Shown here in pieces: positions 10,901-22,900 of a DNA stretch of 64,000 nucleotides. This DNA is from Diphasiastrum complanatum. Taxonomy: Eukaryota; Streptophyta; Lycopodiopsida; Lycopodiales; Lycopodiaceae. A program made the position numbers and the translations under genes. The stretch is from the NCBI GenBank assembly GCA_029204225.1, contig CM055099.1, positions 51,975,298-52,039,297 of the forward strand, in the 5' to 3' direction. The notes beneath the pieces are model-generated. The model was not told where the DNA came from and ran no database searches. It saw only the letters and a list, made by a program, of their open reading frames with translations. The first letter of the stretch is position 1, and each line of letters opens with the position of its first letter.

Positions 10901-13900
10901 ACACATAGGTTTGGATCCTATCAGGCTCATGGAGGAGCTCGCTGCATTTCGTTTCGGCATGGGCACATTCGGCCACCCGGCTGCCCAGGATCCAGAGAGG
11001 AGGCAGCTACCCATTACCTGGTGGACCATGTTCGGTAGCACATACCCATCTATACAGCGTCTTGCACTGCGTGTCCTTTCTCAGGTATGCATCTCATTTT
11101 ATCCTCCATTTTTTGTGTTTCGTTGAAGTTTCACCTTTGCCACAATGTGCTGAAGTATTTCAATGCACGCACCACAGGACTGTGCTGCCTCTGTGTGTGA
11201 GCGTAATTGGAGCACATGGGCACTGATTCACACGAGGAGAAGAAACCGGTTGTCAGTGAGTCAGTTGGAGCGGTTGGTGTTCTGTAGCACCAACGCACGT
11301 CTCGCCAGGAGGCTTCCGACCATTACGAGCGCATTGCAGGTGATAAGCTAATCTTTCATAGCATGTTGGTTGACTCCTGGTATGTTGATTTCATTTCTTG
11401 AAAAAGTTGTCTCTCTGACATGCAAATTTTAAACCTTGCAGACGAAGATATCTGATTTGGAGCGCCAGGTTGACTTGCCTACGGACAGCACCCATCCCAT
11501 GCCTGCAGATGACCTGGGCACACAGTTGATGGCAGAGAGAGAGAGGGAGCTTGCCGAGATGAGAGAGAGAGAGCTTGGGCTTGAGCACAGAGAGCCCCCA
11601 TTGTATGAGGCAGATGAGCCAGTGTCAGAGGATGAGCATGATGAGGATGAGCCCATTCGGGTTGTGTTTGCCAGACCAGAGAGGGATGAGGCAGATTATA
11701 CAGGTGCAGGGCACACGCCACGGGCAGGGGTCACAGGTGCATCACGTGGCAGAGGTGGGACACATGGCACAGGTTATACCGGCAGACAGGCAGGGCACAC
11801 AGGGGGGGGCAGTGGCATACCTACCTATGTCGACATGATGGAGGAGGCTCTTGATAGAGGGCAGAGTGGTTTAGATGCTGGTCCCGCAGATGTTTGGATG
11901 CATGCAGCACAGAGTCATGGCCGTTACTACGACAGCACACCAGAGGAGGCACCTGATGACTTTCATTGCACAGATTGGGAGGCCATGCAAGGTCTACAGG
12001 GTGCACATGATGAGGCACGGGATGAGGCTTGGGTTGATTCAGGGGTTGGTGCACAGGATGATTCAGAGGTCGGTGCACAGGATGATTTAGAGGCTGGTGC
12101 ACAGGATGAGTCCCAGAGCCCAGAGCATTTGTATTCGGATGCCCAGCTGGCCGACTTGGTTGCCACATTGGATTCAGAGGCCCAGCAGATGCCGAGTGTC
12201 AGGGCGCCCCCATCATCTCTTGCCAGCATGCCACACACAGAGTCCCAGCCAGAGCAGCCGCATGAGGTGCCTACAGTTCCTCCAGCTCCTCAGAGGGTGT
12301 ATGTGCGTCGCACAGCTCCTCCAGTGCCACCGATGCCATTTAGGCCTGCATCCCCTCCATCGCCGTCCACTTCTGCAGCACCAGGTCTCCATGGCAGGCC
12401 ACCATCTGTGCCCAGGTTTTCTCTTGCAGCGCCCACATCCACAGTGTCTCCTCCAGTGGCAGCACCCACGTCACATCCTCCTCCTTTGGCAGCACCCAGG
12501 ATGTACCAGTACCGGCCACCACAGCGCCCCTTTCAGTACATATCGCCACTGTACTCGCCTCCTGCACAGCCAGTTCCTCCACCTGCAGCAGCCCCACGGG
12601 CACACACTCCACGAGCTCATCCTCCTCGCTCAGTTGCACAGGGAGTTCCCTCTTTTGCTTCCCTATCCCAGCCGGCCTCAGCTTGGGCCCAGCCTAGCCA
12701 GCCAGGTGATTTGCATGGGGGTGACGAGGCATTGACAGCTCCTCTTGTCCGCAAGAGACCAGGCAGGCCCAAGGGTGCACCGAACAAGAAAGGCAAGGCA
12801 CAGAAACTGCCAGGGAGGAGAGGACGACCACGCAGGGCTCCAGGTACAGGTAGAGGTGCAGTATCACAGCCAGTTGGAGCAGGTGTTGTTGGTTTGGCCT
12901 GCTTGGGGGCTGATGCGGAGGCTGATTGGGAGGATGAGGATGACGAGTCTTCCCCCTCGGATACACAGCCCATGCCAGTTCCAGACAGGCAGAGATATCG
13001 GCTGCGAGAGTCAGCTCGGGGCCCTGAGTTGTCTCCAGAGCATTCGTCTGAGTCAGAGCCAGAGCATTGATTGTGGCTCTATTGTTTTAGTTTCAGTAGT
13101 TTGTCTCTAGCAGTCGGTCTACCATTGTACTCAGATGATTTTTCACATTATATACAGTGTTTGGCCTACATTATTTGCTGCACATTGTGCGTATGTCGCT
13201 CTGTACATGTGATGCTTTATTTTATGTTGAAGAATTCTATGTGCGTGTGTGAATCCTATTTTCATTTAATTTCGTTTGAAGTGAATGCTAGCTTCACATA
13301 GATGCACCTACATCATGAGCACAGCAATCACCCCTACACCCCAAACGACATTGAATAAACACATGTAATACATCTGCATTTAAAAAAATTACAAACATTG
13401 CATCTTACATGACCAGGCTCGCGTTGCACAAAAAACAACTATGTATATATTCAACCGTTGTATCAGGATAACATCACATATACTGTCATTTTTTTAAGCA
13501 GCCATCTAGTTATTTGCTGCACCATAAACTGCCGAAAACTACATAGCAACAGTCCGCCACATACGGGTGGACCTCATCTATTCTAAACATCCCTCACTGA
13601 TCCTCCACCGACTCCTCGCCCTCGTCTGGTGCATTGTTTTGTCGCTCTTGCTCTGCCTCCCGGTTAGCCCGAGCTGCCTCCTGGTTAGCCCGACGTCTGG
13701 CCGCCCTTTCCCTGACCATGATGAGCTGCCGTCGTGTGAAATTCATTCCGATCTGCTCATCCAGATCCAGCTCGACAGCGGGGACAGGATCCACAGCGGG
13801 GGCGGGTGGCTCCGGTTCCGGATTTCTCTGTCGAGTCTGTCGCAGCATCTCTCGGATATCTGCCTCTTGCTTCCGATGCCTCTCGTTGTGCCTTCGGATA

Positions 13901-16900
13901 TCTTCCTCAAGCTTTCTCCTGGCTTCGCCCTCGGGCTTCGGTGGTATTCGCTCAGCCATCTCGATCGACCTTCTCCTCACAGCACCCTGATCCTTGAACA
14001 CCCTCTCACAGCACCCTGGCTCTCAAACAGCCTCTCACAGCCTGTCACCGGCTCTCGCTTGCTCTCTCACTGTCTATCACTAGCCCTCTCACAGCCTCTG
14101 AAAATGCCGACCACAATGGCATTGTGAGTGCCTATTTATCCCCACAGCCTGATCGGCCATGTGGATCCCCATCATCCCTCCATGTGCCTCCGTACCCGCC
14201 CCCATGTGATGCTCCCCCCTGTGTTGGTCTCCCATTGGGCCCATGGTCTGCTCACCCACAATGCCCATGTGCCTCTGTACTTGCCCCCATGTGATGCTAC
14301 CCCCCTGTGTTGGTCTCCCATTGGCCCCTCGGTCTGCTCACTCGCAGTGCCCATGTGCCACTGCAACAGTCCCCTGCATCATGTACTGTACCCTCTTTTT
14401 TTACACCCAGAACCCCCTTTTATATCTTTTTTTTGTCCTTTTTTGGTAGTTAATATGCAAAAAAAAATTATTAAAAATATATTAAAAAATAAAAAAAAAT
14501 ATTAAAAATGGTACCGCCCTGGTACCGCGGATCCCAGGGCGGTACCGTACCGGCGGTACCACTGATATGGTACCGGCGGTACCATACCAGCGGTACCACG
14601 AGGAACTATGACTCGAATGTATGTTGATTTCTTCTATTCCATTATTTCTGGTTGTATGGTTGAAAGCTCAAGGTATCCTAAAGTTCAATTCAATGAATGA
14701 GTCAAAATGATGACTTGTTCTTGTGTGTGTAGTTTAGTTTACATGACTAGGAAGTGATAGAGCTAAGTACTATATGTCATTGTACGTGAAAAACTGCGAG
14801 GCTAAAATTTTCTTTATGCCAATTTTGTCATTGAGAGTACTATTTTTTATGGGCTCTACAAGTTGGGATTATTGGGCCTAGGAAGTGCTTTGCGTTTCTA
14901 CATGGGGCCTTAGCCCTTCACTCTTTAGTATCCTTCAAAGCATTTTAGTTTCATATGGCATGAGTTTTTTTATGTGTTTGGCTTTCCAATTCCAAGTAGC
15001 TGTTTGGCTTTTTAAGTTCCCATGACCCCTGGCTTTCCAGGTTCCCCTGACCCTTGGCTTTCTAGATTCTCATAACTCATTGTTTAGCTATATATTACAG
15101 TCATTCCCCATTGGGGATTCATTCATTGTACCATCAACTATTGCTCATTGATTCATTTAGTTGTTGCAATCTTTTCTTGTGTTTTCTCTCTTTGCTTTAC
15201 TTTTGAACACAATTGGATTATAGCTTTTTAACATGGTACTAGAGTAGGTCATGCTCCACACCCATTTGTAGGGATCCAACTGGAGTTTTCAGATCTGAAA
15301 CATTGCATAAATTGAAATCAACATTTTTATTGATTCTAGAGAGAGAAATTAGTGTCGAATGAACCATTTTTTGATAGATCTTGTCACAAGCTCCTCATTC
15401 CAAGCTCGTGAACCGTAGATGGTAAGTTTGAAGAGTGAGCCTCCCAATCATAGGCAGCCTTCCTCTAGAGCCCATCTGCTTACTATTCTCATCCTGGGAC
15501 ACATGGCATCCATGCAAAGGTGATTAGTCCTCATGCCATGTATTGTCTATTCCAGAATAGCATGTGGCTTTGGAGCAAGCACCACCATCATGGACTTGTG
15601 ACCTGCTCGGTCTCCCTAGCTAATTGTTAGCTAGCTTCTTCGTAGGGGCAACACTACTACTGATGACTAGGATTTAAAAGGTCATAAACTCCATCTCTTT
15701 GACAAACTGTTAGGTGGTGACACCGGGTCATTGCCTGTGATGCATTGAGCCTAGCTTGGTCCAGGTGTCCATCCCGATTACTTGCCATTGCCAAACCGAT
15801 GGCCTCTAGCCCTCTGGTAACTGGTCATGCCGAGGTCATGGTAAAGCTCAACTGGCATCCTAACAATCCTTGCCCCAGGCACCCATCCTTCAACCACTTC
15901 CAATTGACGGTCCTTATGCTTGCCCATAAAGACTCCTGGCTGATACAACAGTTGATTGGTCAATAAGCTTTTTTGATTTGCTTGTTCAGCTGCCCGATTT
16001 GCTCATCTCTAGCTTTATTTCCATCATGCATTTTAACCAAAACTCTATCGATTTCGAGCAAAATCAAATCTGTAGTAGGTATTGTAGGTGAATTCGATGG
16101 TTTCCCCACTTGAATGGCTTGCAGCATATTGTTCAAATCCATAGCAAAGTTTTTGACCCTATTAAAAAACCCAAAATTTTCAACTAGCTATTTTTGCCAG
16201 GCCACTTATTATTTGTAATTTTCATTTTTTTGACGACGGCATCATAAATGGAATCCATACTAGATACAAAAAAAGAAACCACGAAACATTCTTATAAAGG
16301 CTACGGAAATCTCATGCACAAAACCTAGTTTCGACTTGCAAATTGACCAAAATCACTTGCTGTATTTGTTTCAACTTTGCCATAAATTTTAGAGTTCAAT
16401 AGTTATGTCATGAAAATCCAGCTTTACATGCTCCATTTCAACCTCATGGAGCTTGCCATTGGAGAACCGACCTAAGCTACTATGAAATTATAGATCCATC
16501 ATTTAGCCAAATCAAGTTGCTTAGTTCCAAGTTTTCCCATAAGCCTTTGCATTAGACAAACAGGTCTCAGAAAACTTAAAATGGGCTGTCTATATGGAAA
16601 TTTGGGATTTGTATGTTTGTGGTAGATTATATTGTGTATTGAAATTACCTCTTCCCTGTGCATTATAAAAGTATGAAATTTGAAACAGAAAAATATGGTG
16701 GTTAATCAAATTATTTACATACTTATTTAGCTGATTTTCTTTGAAAGGTATAGCAATCATGTTTTTTAATCTCAACACTCATTGTTTTCAAATATGCATT
16801 AAAAACGGGAACAGCAAACGGTCTCAGATCCTTAATGATTATGCTGTCAGATTTTGCTGCAGTAATTTTGATACTTTGACGAATAGAGGCTTCTATAAGC

Positions 16901-19900
16901 AGGTAGTGGTTGCTCTTTCTCATGCTACTGTGGTTGAGGAGTCTATGCAAGCAAGGGATTTGCTTATTGAAAAGAATATAGCGCTGGAATGTGCCAAGCG
17001 TGAAGCAGAGCTTGCTGTTGTTGCACGAAATGAATTTCTTGCTGTAATGAACCATGAAATGAGAACTCCCATGCATGCCATTATAGCTCTTTCTTCTCTT
17101 CTTCGAGAATCAAAGCTGACAACTGAACAACTCTCAATGATAGATACTATATCAAAAAGTAGCAGTATTCTTTCAATGTTGATAAACGATGTCCTAGACT
17201 TCACAAGGCTTGAAGCTGGGAGCCTATGTTTGGATCCACAAGCATTTCAGCTCTCCAATTTTTTAAAAGAAGCTGAAGAGCTGGTCACTCCAATGGCTCA
17301 ATCTAAAAAGTTGCCTTTGAGCATGGCAATTAGAGGAATGATTCCTTCAAATGTTTGTGCGGACAGCAATCGGATTCTCCAAGTTTTTTTAAATGTGGTG
17401 AGCACATAGAAGATCCTAAAATTGAGAAATCACACTATTTTTCTTTAAAAAGCTCAGACAAGTTTTATACCTCTCTAAGAGTCCCGCTTTGGATTATATA
17501 TTTTACATTTTCTTTGACGGAACCTTCTATAATCAGTTTTTAACTCTTGTGCATAATTTTGATCTTTGGGTTTTCATGTTTTTATAATGTTGCAGGTTGG
17601 AAACTCTATCAAGTTCACTTCTGAAGGGCATATCAAAATATGCGTATATGTGGAAGATGCAGACAGTGAATCAATGCCAAGTGAGTTGAGCTCACCCAGG
17701 AGAGAAGTAAAGCATATGTTTCTGCATTTTAATGTGGAAGACACAGGTATAGGTATAAAAGCCAGTGACTTACAGCGCTTGTTCCATAAGTTTGTACAAG
17801 CTGATAGCAGCATAACTCGAAATTTTGGTGGCTCTGGCCTCGGTCTTGCAATAGCAAGGAAATTTGTAGAGGTATTTTTTCAGTTCACAAATGTCTCCAT
17901 GTTGATTTTTGGCTCTTTAATATTCTCTACTAACATTACCAGATAGCAGGATTCTGAAATAGATATTCATTGATGACAGTTGATGGGAGGAAAGATCCGG
18001 TTAGAAAGTGAGGGCCTTGGAAAGGGTTCTACGTGCAAGTTCTTTGTTTCCCTTGGTGTTGTGACAGATTTGGAGTCAGAAACGTTGATATCTCCAAAGA
18101 AACTACAACAGGGATCAGATTTGCTAGGCCTCAAAGTAAGGATCCTAAACATGGCCTTCTGCTCTAAAATTCAAATTGTGCTTATTCCGGCAGTAATCAA
18201 AGTTCTGGGTTTATGTGAATAAAATAAGGGTGCAAATATCAGTTTGTGGTAGGTTTTACTTGATGAAGTTCTTAAGATAAATTTCTTTAACATTTGTGTC
18301 CTGAACATTTCTGATCTGATAACATTTTCATGATGCATTTGCAAATGTGCCTTATCTTTTCTTTTTGGCTTGCCTTTTTCCTGTTGTTGTGTCATTGACA
18401 CTTGCTTTTTCACTAAGCTTACCTGGCTGTCAAATAATATTTGACACTAACATATGTTTTATTCAAATTTTTGGAAAAGAAAGTGGAAAGTGCTTGCTGG
18501 AAAGCGTAGTGCAGAGCATTAGATCTCAACATGAGAAGCCTTCATCCCAATCATCTGTATCACATGCAGGTTCTGGTTGTTGATGATAATGCAATCAACA
18601 GAATTGTAACACACCGTCTTATGGAGACTATTGGATGTAAGACAACAGTGACTGATTCTGGACAGAAGTGCCTGGAAATTCTGATGACAGCAGGGCCGGG
18701 TGCATATCAAATCCTTCTTCTTGATCTGTCCATGCCAGAGGTCAGAACCCTACATCTTTTGCATGTATTTCTCCCAAAGCCCCTTATATGCTTCTCTGCT
18801 AATGCCCAGTGTTTGCAGTGGCTCACTTTCACAAGTTTCATCTGATTTGCTGCAACTTTACTTACTTCTAGAAGCCCCTCCAGCTTCTTTCGAAGAACTG
18901 TGCTAGATGCAGTTACTCATCCTAAGAATTGTACATGGATTATCCCGTAGTTGTTAGTTGATTCACATAGAGCTAAAAAAAAGCTAATTTTTTTTTTGTT
19001 CATAATTTTGTATCAACATAGGGCAATTCAATTTGACATGCTTTTTCCAAATCTAAATGTCTAAGGATGATTGAGGAATACATAAGTTGCAGAATATTTT
19101 CTCAAATTTGTTCAATTCAATCTCAAATCAATGTGAATCGGTTCAAAAAGTTTTGAACTGTGATTCTTTGGAACTATGGATTGAACTCTAAGATACATCT
19201 AAAACAATTTCAACTCAAAAATGTTAGATATCTTGTTAGTCAAAGTTCTATACCGAAGATAGGTCTTGTCGAATGAAGGCATTAACCCAAGACTAAGGTC
19301 TATGGGTTAAGTCATTAGGAGAAGTCTCTAAGAAATAACTAGTTAAACTACATGTTTATGGTCTAAATACAATGTCAGAGCTACTTGAAATGAAAGCCAA
19401 GCAAGATGTGGGTCAACATGCATGAAAAGCAGTTGGAAATAACAGATATGGAACAACGTATAGAGGTGAAGTGGTACATATGGTGCACCTTAATACTAAT
19501 GACAAGGGCCAATACATGCAAGAAGGCTAACAATAAGATGAAAGAGTTTGGTAGAGATAGTTCATTATTCTAGCCAAACTCATGTACAAGAAAGTATCAA
19601 GACCAGTCATAGTAGGAAGGCAATATGGAGAGGACTGAGGCACTTAACAATCCTGAAAGGCCGATAATAGTAAGGTGCAAGCTTCCTAGTGGAAACTTGT
19701 CCCCGTACAAAGCGATGTCGAGCAAATTAAGGTGGAGATCAGCATAATGTCCTACATGAGACTCTACATATTGATGATGGTGATCAACTACAGACTTATA
19801 CCTCTGCTGGATTTGCCTTAATGTGCAGTAGCACGGGCAATAATCTCTTGAGCACTAGAAAGGTGAGAAGAGATAGTAACTGATGCATAATTAGGAGCAA

Positions 19901-22900
19901 GAATACTTGGCAAAACAAGTGAATAGCCACAACCCATTCTAGAACTGACAGAGCTATTATAACTATTCTCAGCAAGATATAAATGTTGATCCCAATCATG
20001 TCCAGTAGGAGAAATATAATGGCACAAGTAATCCTTACAGGAATGAAATTAGCCTATTCAGACAGCCTATCAACCACCACCAAGCAAGAGTCATGAATGC
20101 ATTGGGTACAAGGAAGGCCAGGTATGAAGTCCATGGAGATATCATACCATTGTTGGGAATGCACAGGCCAACTTTGTAAAACACCATTGTAATCTTCTTG
20201 AGAATACGTGTTATGGGCACAAAAGGTACATTGATGAAGTGGGCGAGCAAGCTCAGACTTCATAGATGGCATATAAAAGTGTTCTTGGGGATGCGCAAAG
20301 GACTTTTGAAACTCAAAATAACCCCCAGCAGATGACATGTGTGCATCAGACAAAAACTTAGGACAAAGATCTAGGTGCTAGGAACACAAAGAGAATCATA
20401 CTAAAAAGACGACAATTGACAACATAATAGAGTCAATGATGGCGAGAAGAAGGTACAAGAGCAAGCAGTACAAATCTCATGAAGATTTTGGCATGTAGTA
20501 TAAGCAGGGGGCAAGTCTTCATACCAAGGAAACGAAGTAGTGACAATATTGTATCGATAGGTCTTTACTAGAGAACTTGCGATAAATGGCAAGAATATAG
20601 GGATAACAAGCAATAAAAGTGGCAAATCTCTTTTCCAATCTATATGAGAGGAGCCCTCCACTCGACCTTATCAACATCTTTCAACAAATTATTCAAGCAG
20701 TGAACCATGCAAGGTGTGAACCATAGGCAAAGATACATCTCTATGAAAAGCTTTTCAGCTACTCTATTTGATGCCTTGCCATCCCCAATGAATTGAACAA
20801 TAGTTTGTGATTCGAACAATTCTACAAATTCATCCCAAACTTCACAAAGCTTCTTTGCACTTTTTCCGCCTTCACAATGTATGTCCTATCCCATGAATAA
20901 CTAAGAACACCCTGAATGGATCGACTCGTAATATTAATCCAATCAGAGAGAGATCGTTGTTTATTCCTCATGGATTCTCTCTAATCCTTTGTGTAGCTTT
21001 GCCTTCTCAATTTGAAGCAACTTTTCTCTTATTGCTTCATATGCAGGAGGAACATCTGAAGTTTCTCTCTAATGAAGCGTTGTTGTACTTCAATATTTGT
21101 ATAGGAAATGCCTACACTGAAGTACTGTAGGCGTTTCCTATAAAGTATTGTAATGAACCAAGATCTTTCATATCAAACTCTGATGAAAGGTCTTTCTTAA
21201 TATTTCAAATCAAAACATGATCAGAACCTATGATGATAAGGTCATCAACATACATCACTACAATAACATCTAATCATCTTTACTGCAACATAAAGTGTAG
21301 GCTCTGTACTACCCTTCTAAAAACCTAGCTCCTTGAAGCGCAACAAGCTATATGTGTGGTTCGACAATATGAGGAATCAATCGGAATTAAGTTTCTAATC
21401 GGAAGAACCAATTATGTAATTCAATATCATCAAAAGAACTTGAATACATTGTCAATGACACCTTATCACAAAATTCACGCACAAGATTAGAAGAATACTT
21501 TGTGAAAAGTGGGGGTAGTGTTGGGGTTAATGATAGGCAATGGAGGTCATCATATCTTGCATAACGGTTATTTAGGCTTGTGTATAGTTAATAGTTAGAG
21601 ACTTGGTTTATGGATATTGTATCCATAAAGCATAAATGACTATAGTAGACACAATCAATCAATCTCTCACAAAAAATGGCCAAGGCAAGACCCTACTAGC
21701 AATAACAAAGGGTTCTCCCACAAAGAGCCCAAGCAATACCAAATCATAAGCTACATAATCAATGAATTCCTAATGACTAAATATAAACAACATGATCCAA
21801 TCACATATGGAAAATGAACAACTAAAAAATTAAAAGTGGAATAAAAAAATCTACTCCTTTTGAAAACTTTTGCAAGATCTTATGAATAGAGCTCCGTTTG
21901 ACATAAAACTTAGGTCAATTTTCTTGCTTTAGCCTAGCACTATCATCCATATGATTATTTTCAAGTTTTGTCACGAAGAGAGGATGAAAAAGTTGAGTTC
22001 TTCCAAAACTGAAAATTAGGGTTTCTAGAAAATGGTCAGCAAAGAAAATCACATTATCATGGGCGTCAACTTGTTAAAACACCATTGCAACCAATAGAAA
22101 TCAATTTTAGTCACAAACAAAAAAGTTACAACAAAAGATGTGAAAAAATATTTTTGAGAGAAAACGACCAAAGAGAAGTATTAGAGAGAGAAAGTGTGTA
22201 GAGAGAGGAAAGAGCTACAGAGAAAGTGTCTAGTTAGTGGCTACTTCTAGTACATAAGTTGTATTTTGCAAAAGGAAGTATTATTAGTGTTTTGAATGAT
22301 ATGGGCAATGAATAGAGCTTGGAGTCAATGGATGACGAGACTAAAAATTGGTGTGTTTGGCATTATTGATAGTGGATGGAAAGTGAAAAAGGTAGTGAAA
22401 TGAAAGAGGCAAAAAAATCAACAATGATCTATTAGGGAAAATCAAGCTTGCTAGGTCAATGATGGATCACAGGAGGAGAAACTTGAAAGCAAGTAGGAAA
22501 AGATCAAGGCAGGAGGTAGCAATCATCCAGCAAGGAGTTGGTGGGAGAGTGAGGAACAACCATAGGCATCGAGAGGGCAATAATAAACTTATGTCAATTT
22601 CTGGTGTAGCTATTGACCCATAGGAGGTGAAAATTGTTATCATTTGTAAGCATTCACAAAAATTCCCCTAGTTATTTTGTTCACCATGTATCATAAAATG
22701 GAGAAAAAAAGAAATAAAAAATAGAAAACATAAAAATTGAGAGTCAAGGTAAATTCTTTTATTTGGAGACCCTTCTTGCAAGATGTGCATTGTGGCAACT
22801 CCTGGGTAGTAGAATTAATTTAATTTACTAAGGTCCAAAGGTCCTAAGTTAGTTAAGTTAATTTGGGTCCAAACTCTTGACATGCAAGAAGGTTATTGGG

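Larger units (their letters stand above)
8365..14610 (+). mobile_element. hAT-family DNA transposon inside receptor intron 2
   Basis: An identical 8-bp ACTCGAAT flanks the block (8357-8364 and 14611-14618), the target-site duplication length typical of hAT. The ends form imperfect terminal inverted repeats: CATAGGTCC..CGCGGTAC on the left, and CATAGTTCCTCGTGGTAC read inward on the right. Inside is a four-exon transposase with BED finger and hAT dimerisation domain, an antisense ORF and GC-rich subterminal repeats. The element is far more GC-rich than the surrounding intron. With an uninterrupted transposase and a perfect TSD it looks comparatively young. The host splice sites at 7974 and 16903 are untouched. 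Confidence 0.93.

Noticed and set aside
12097-12735. Long alternative frames overlapping hAT exon 4 and exon 1
   Set aside because: They are shadows of a GC-rich, low-complexity coding sequence. The frame with splice-compatible phase, AT-hooks and stop at 13070 is the supported one.
15960-16142. Minus-strand 60-codon frame in receptor intron 2
   Set aside because: Composition is plausible, but there is no family match, no flanking exon signals and it is too short to support.
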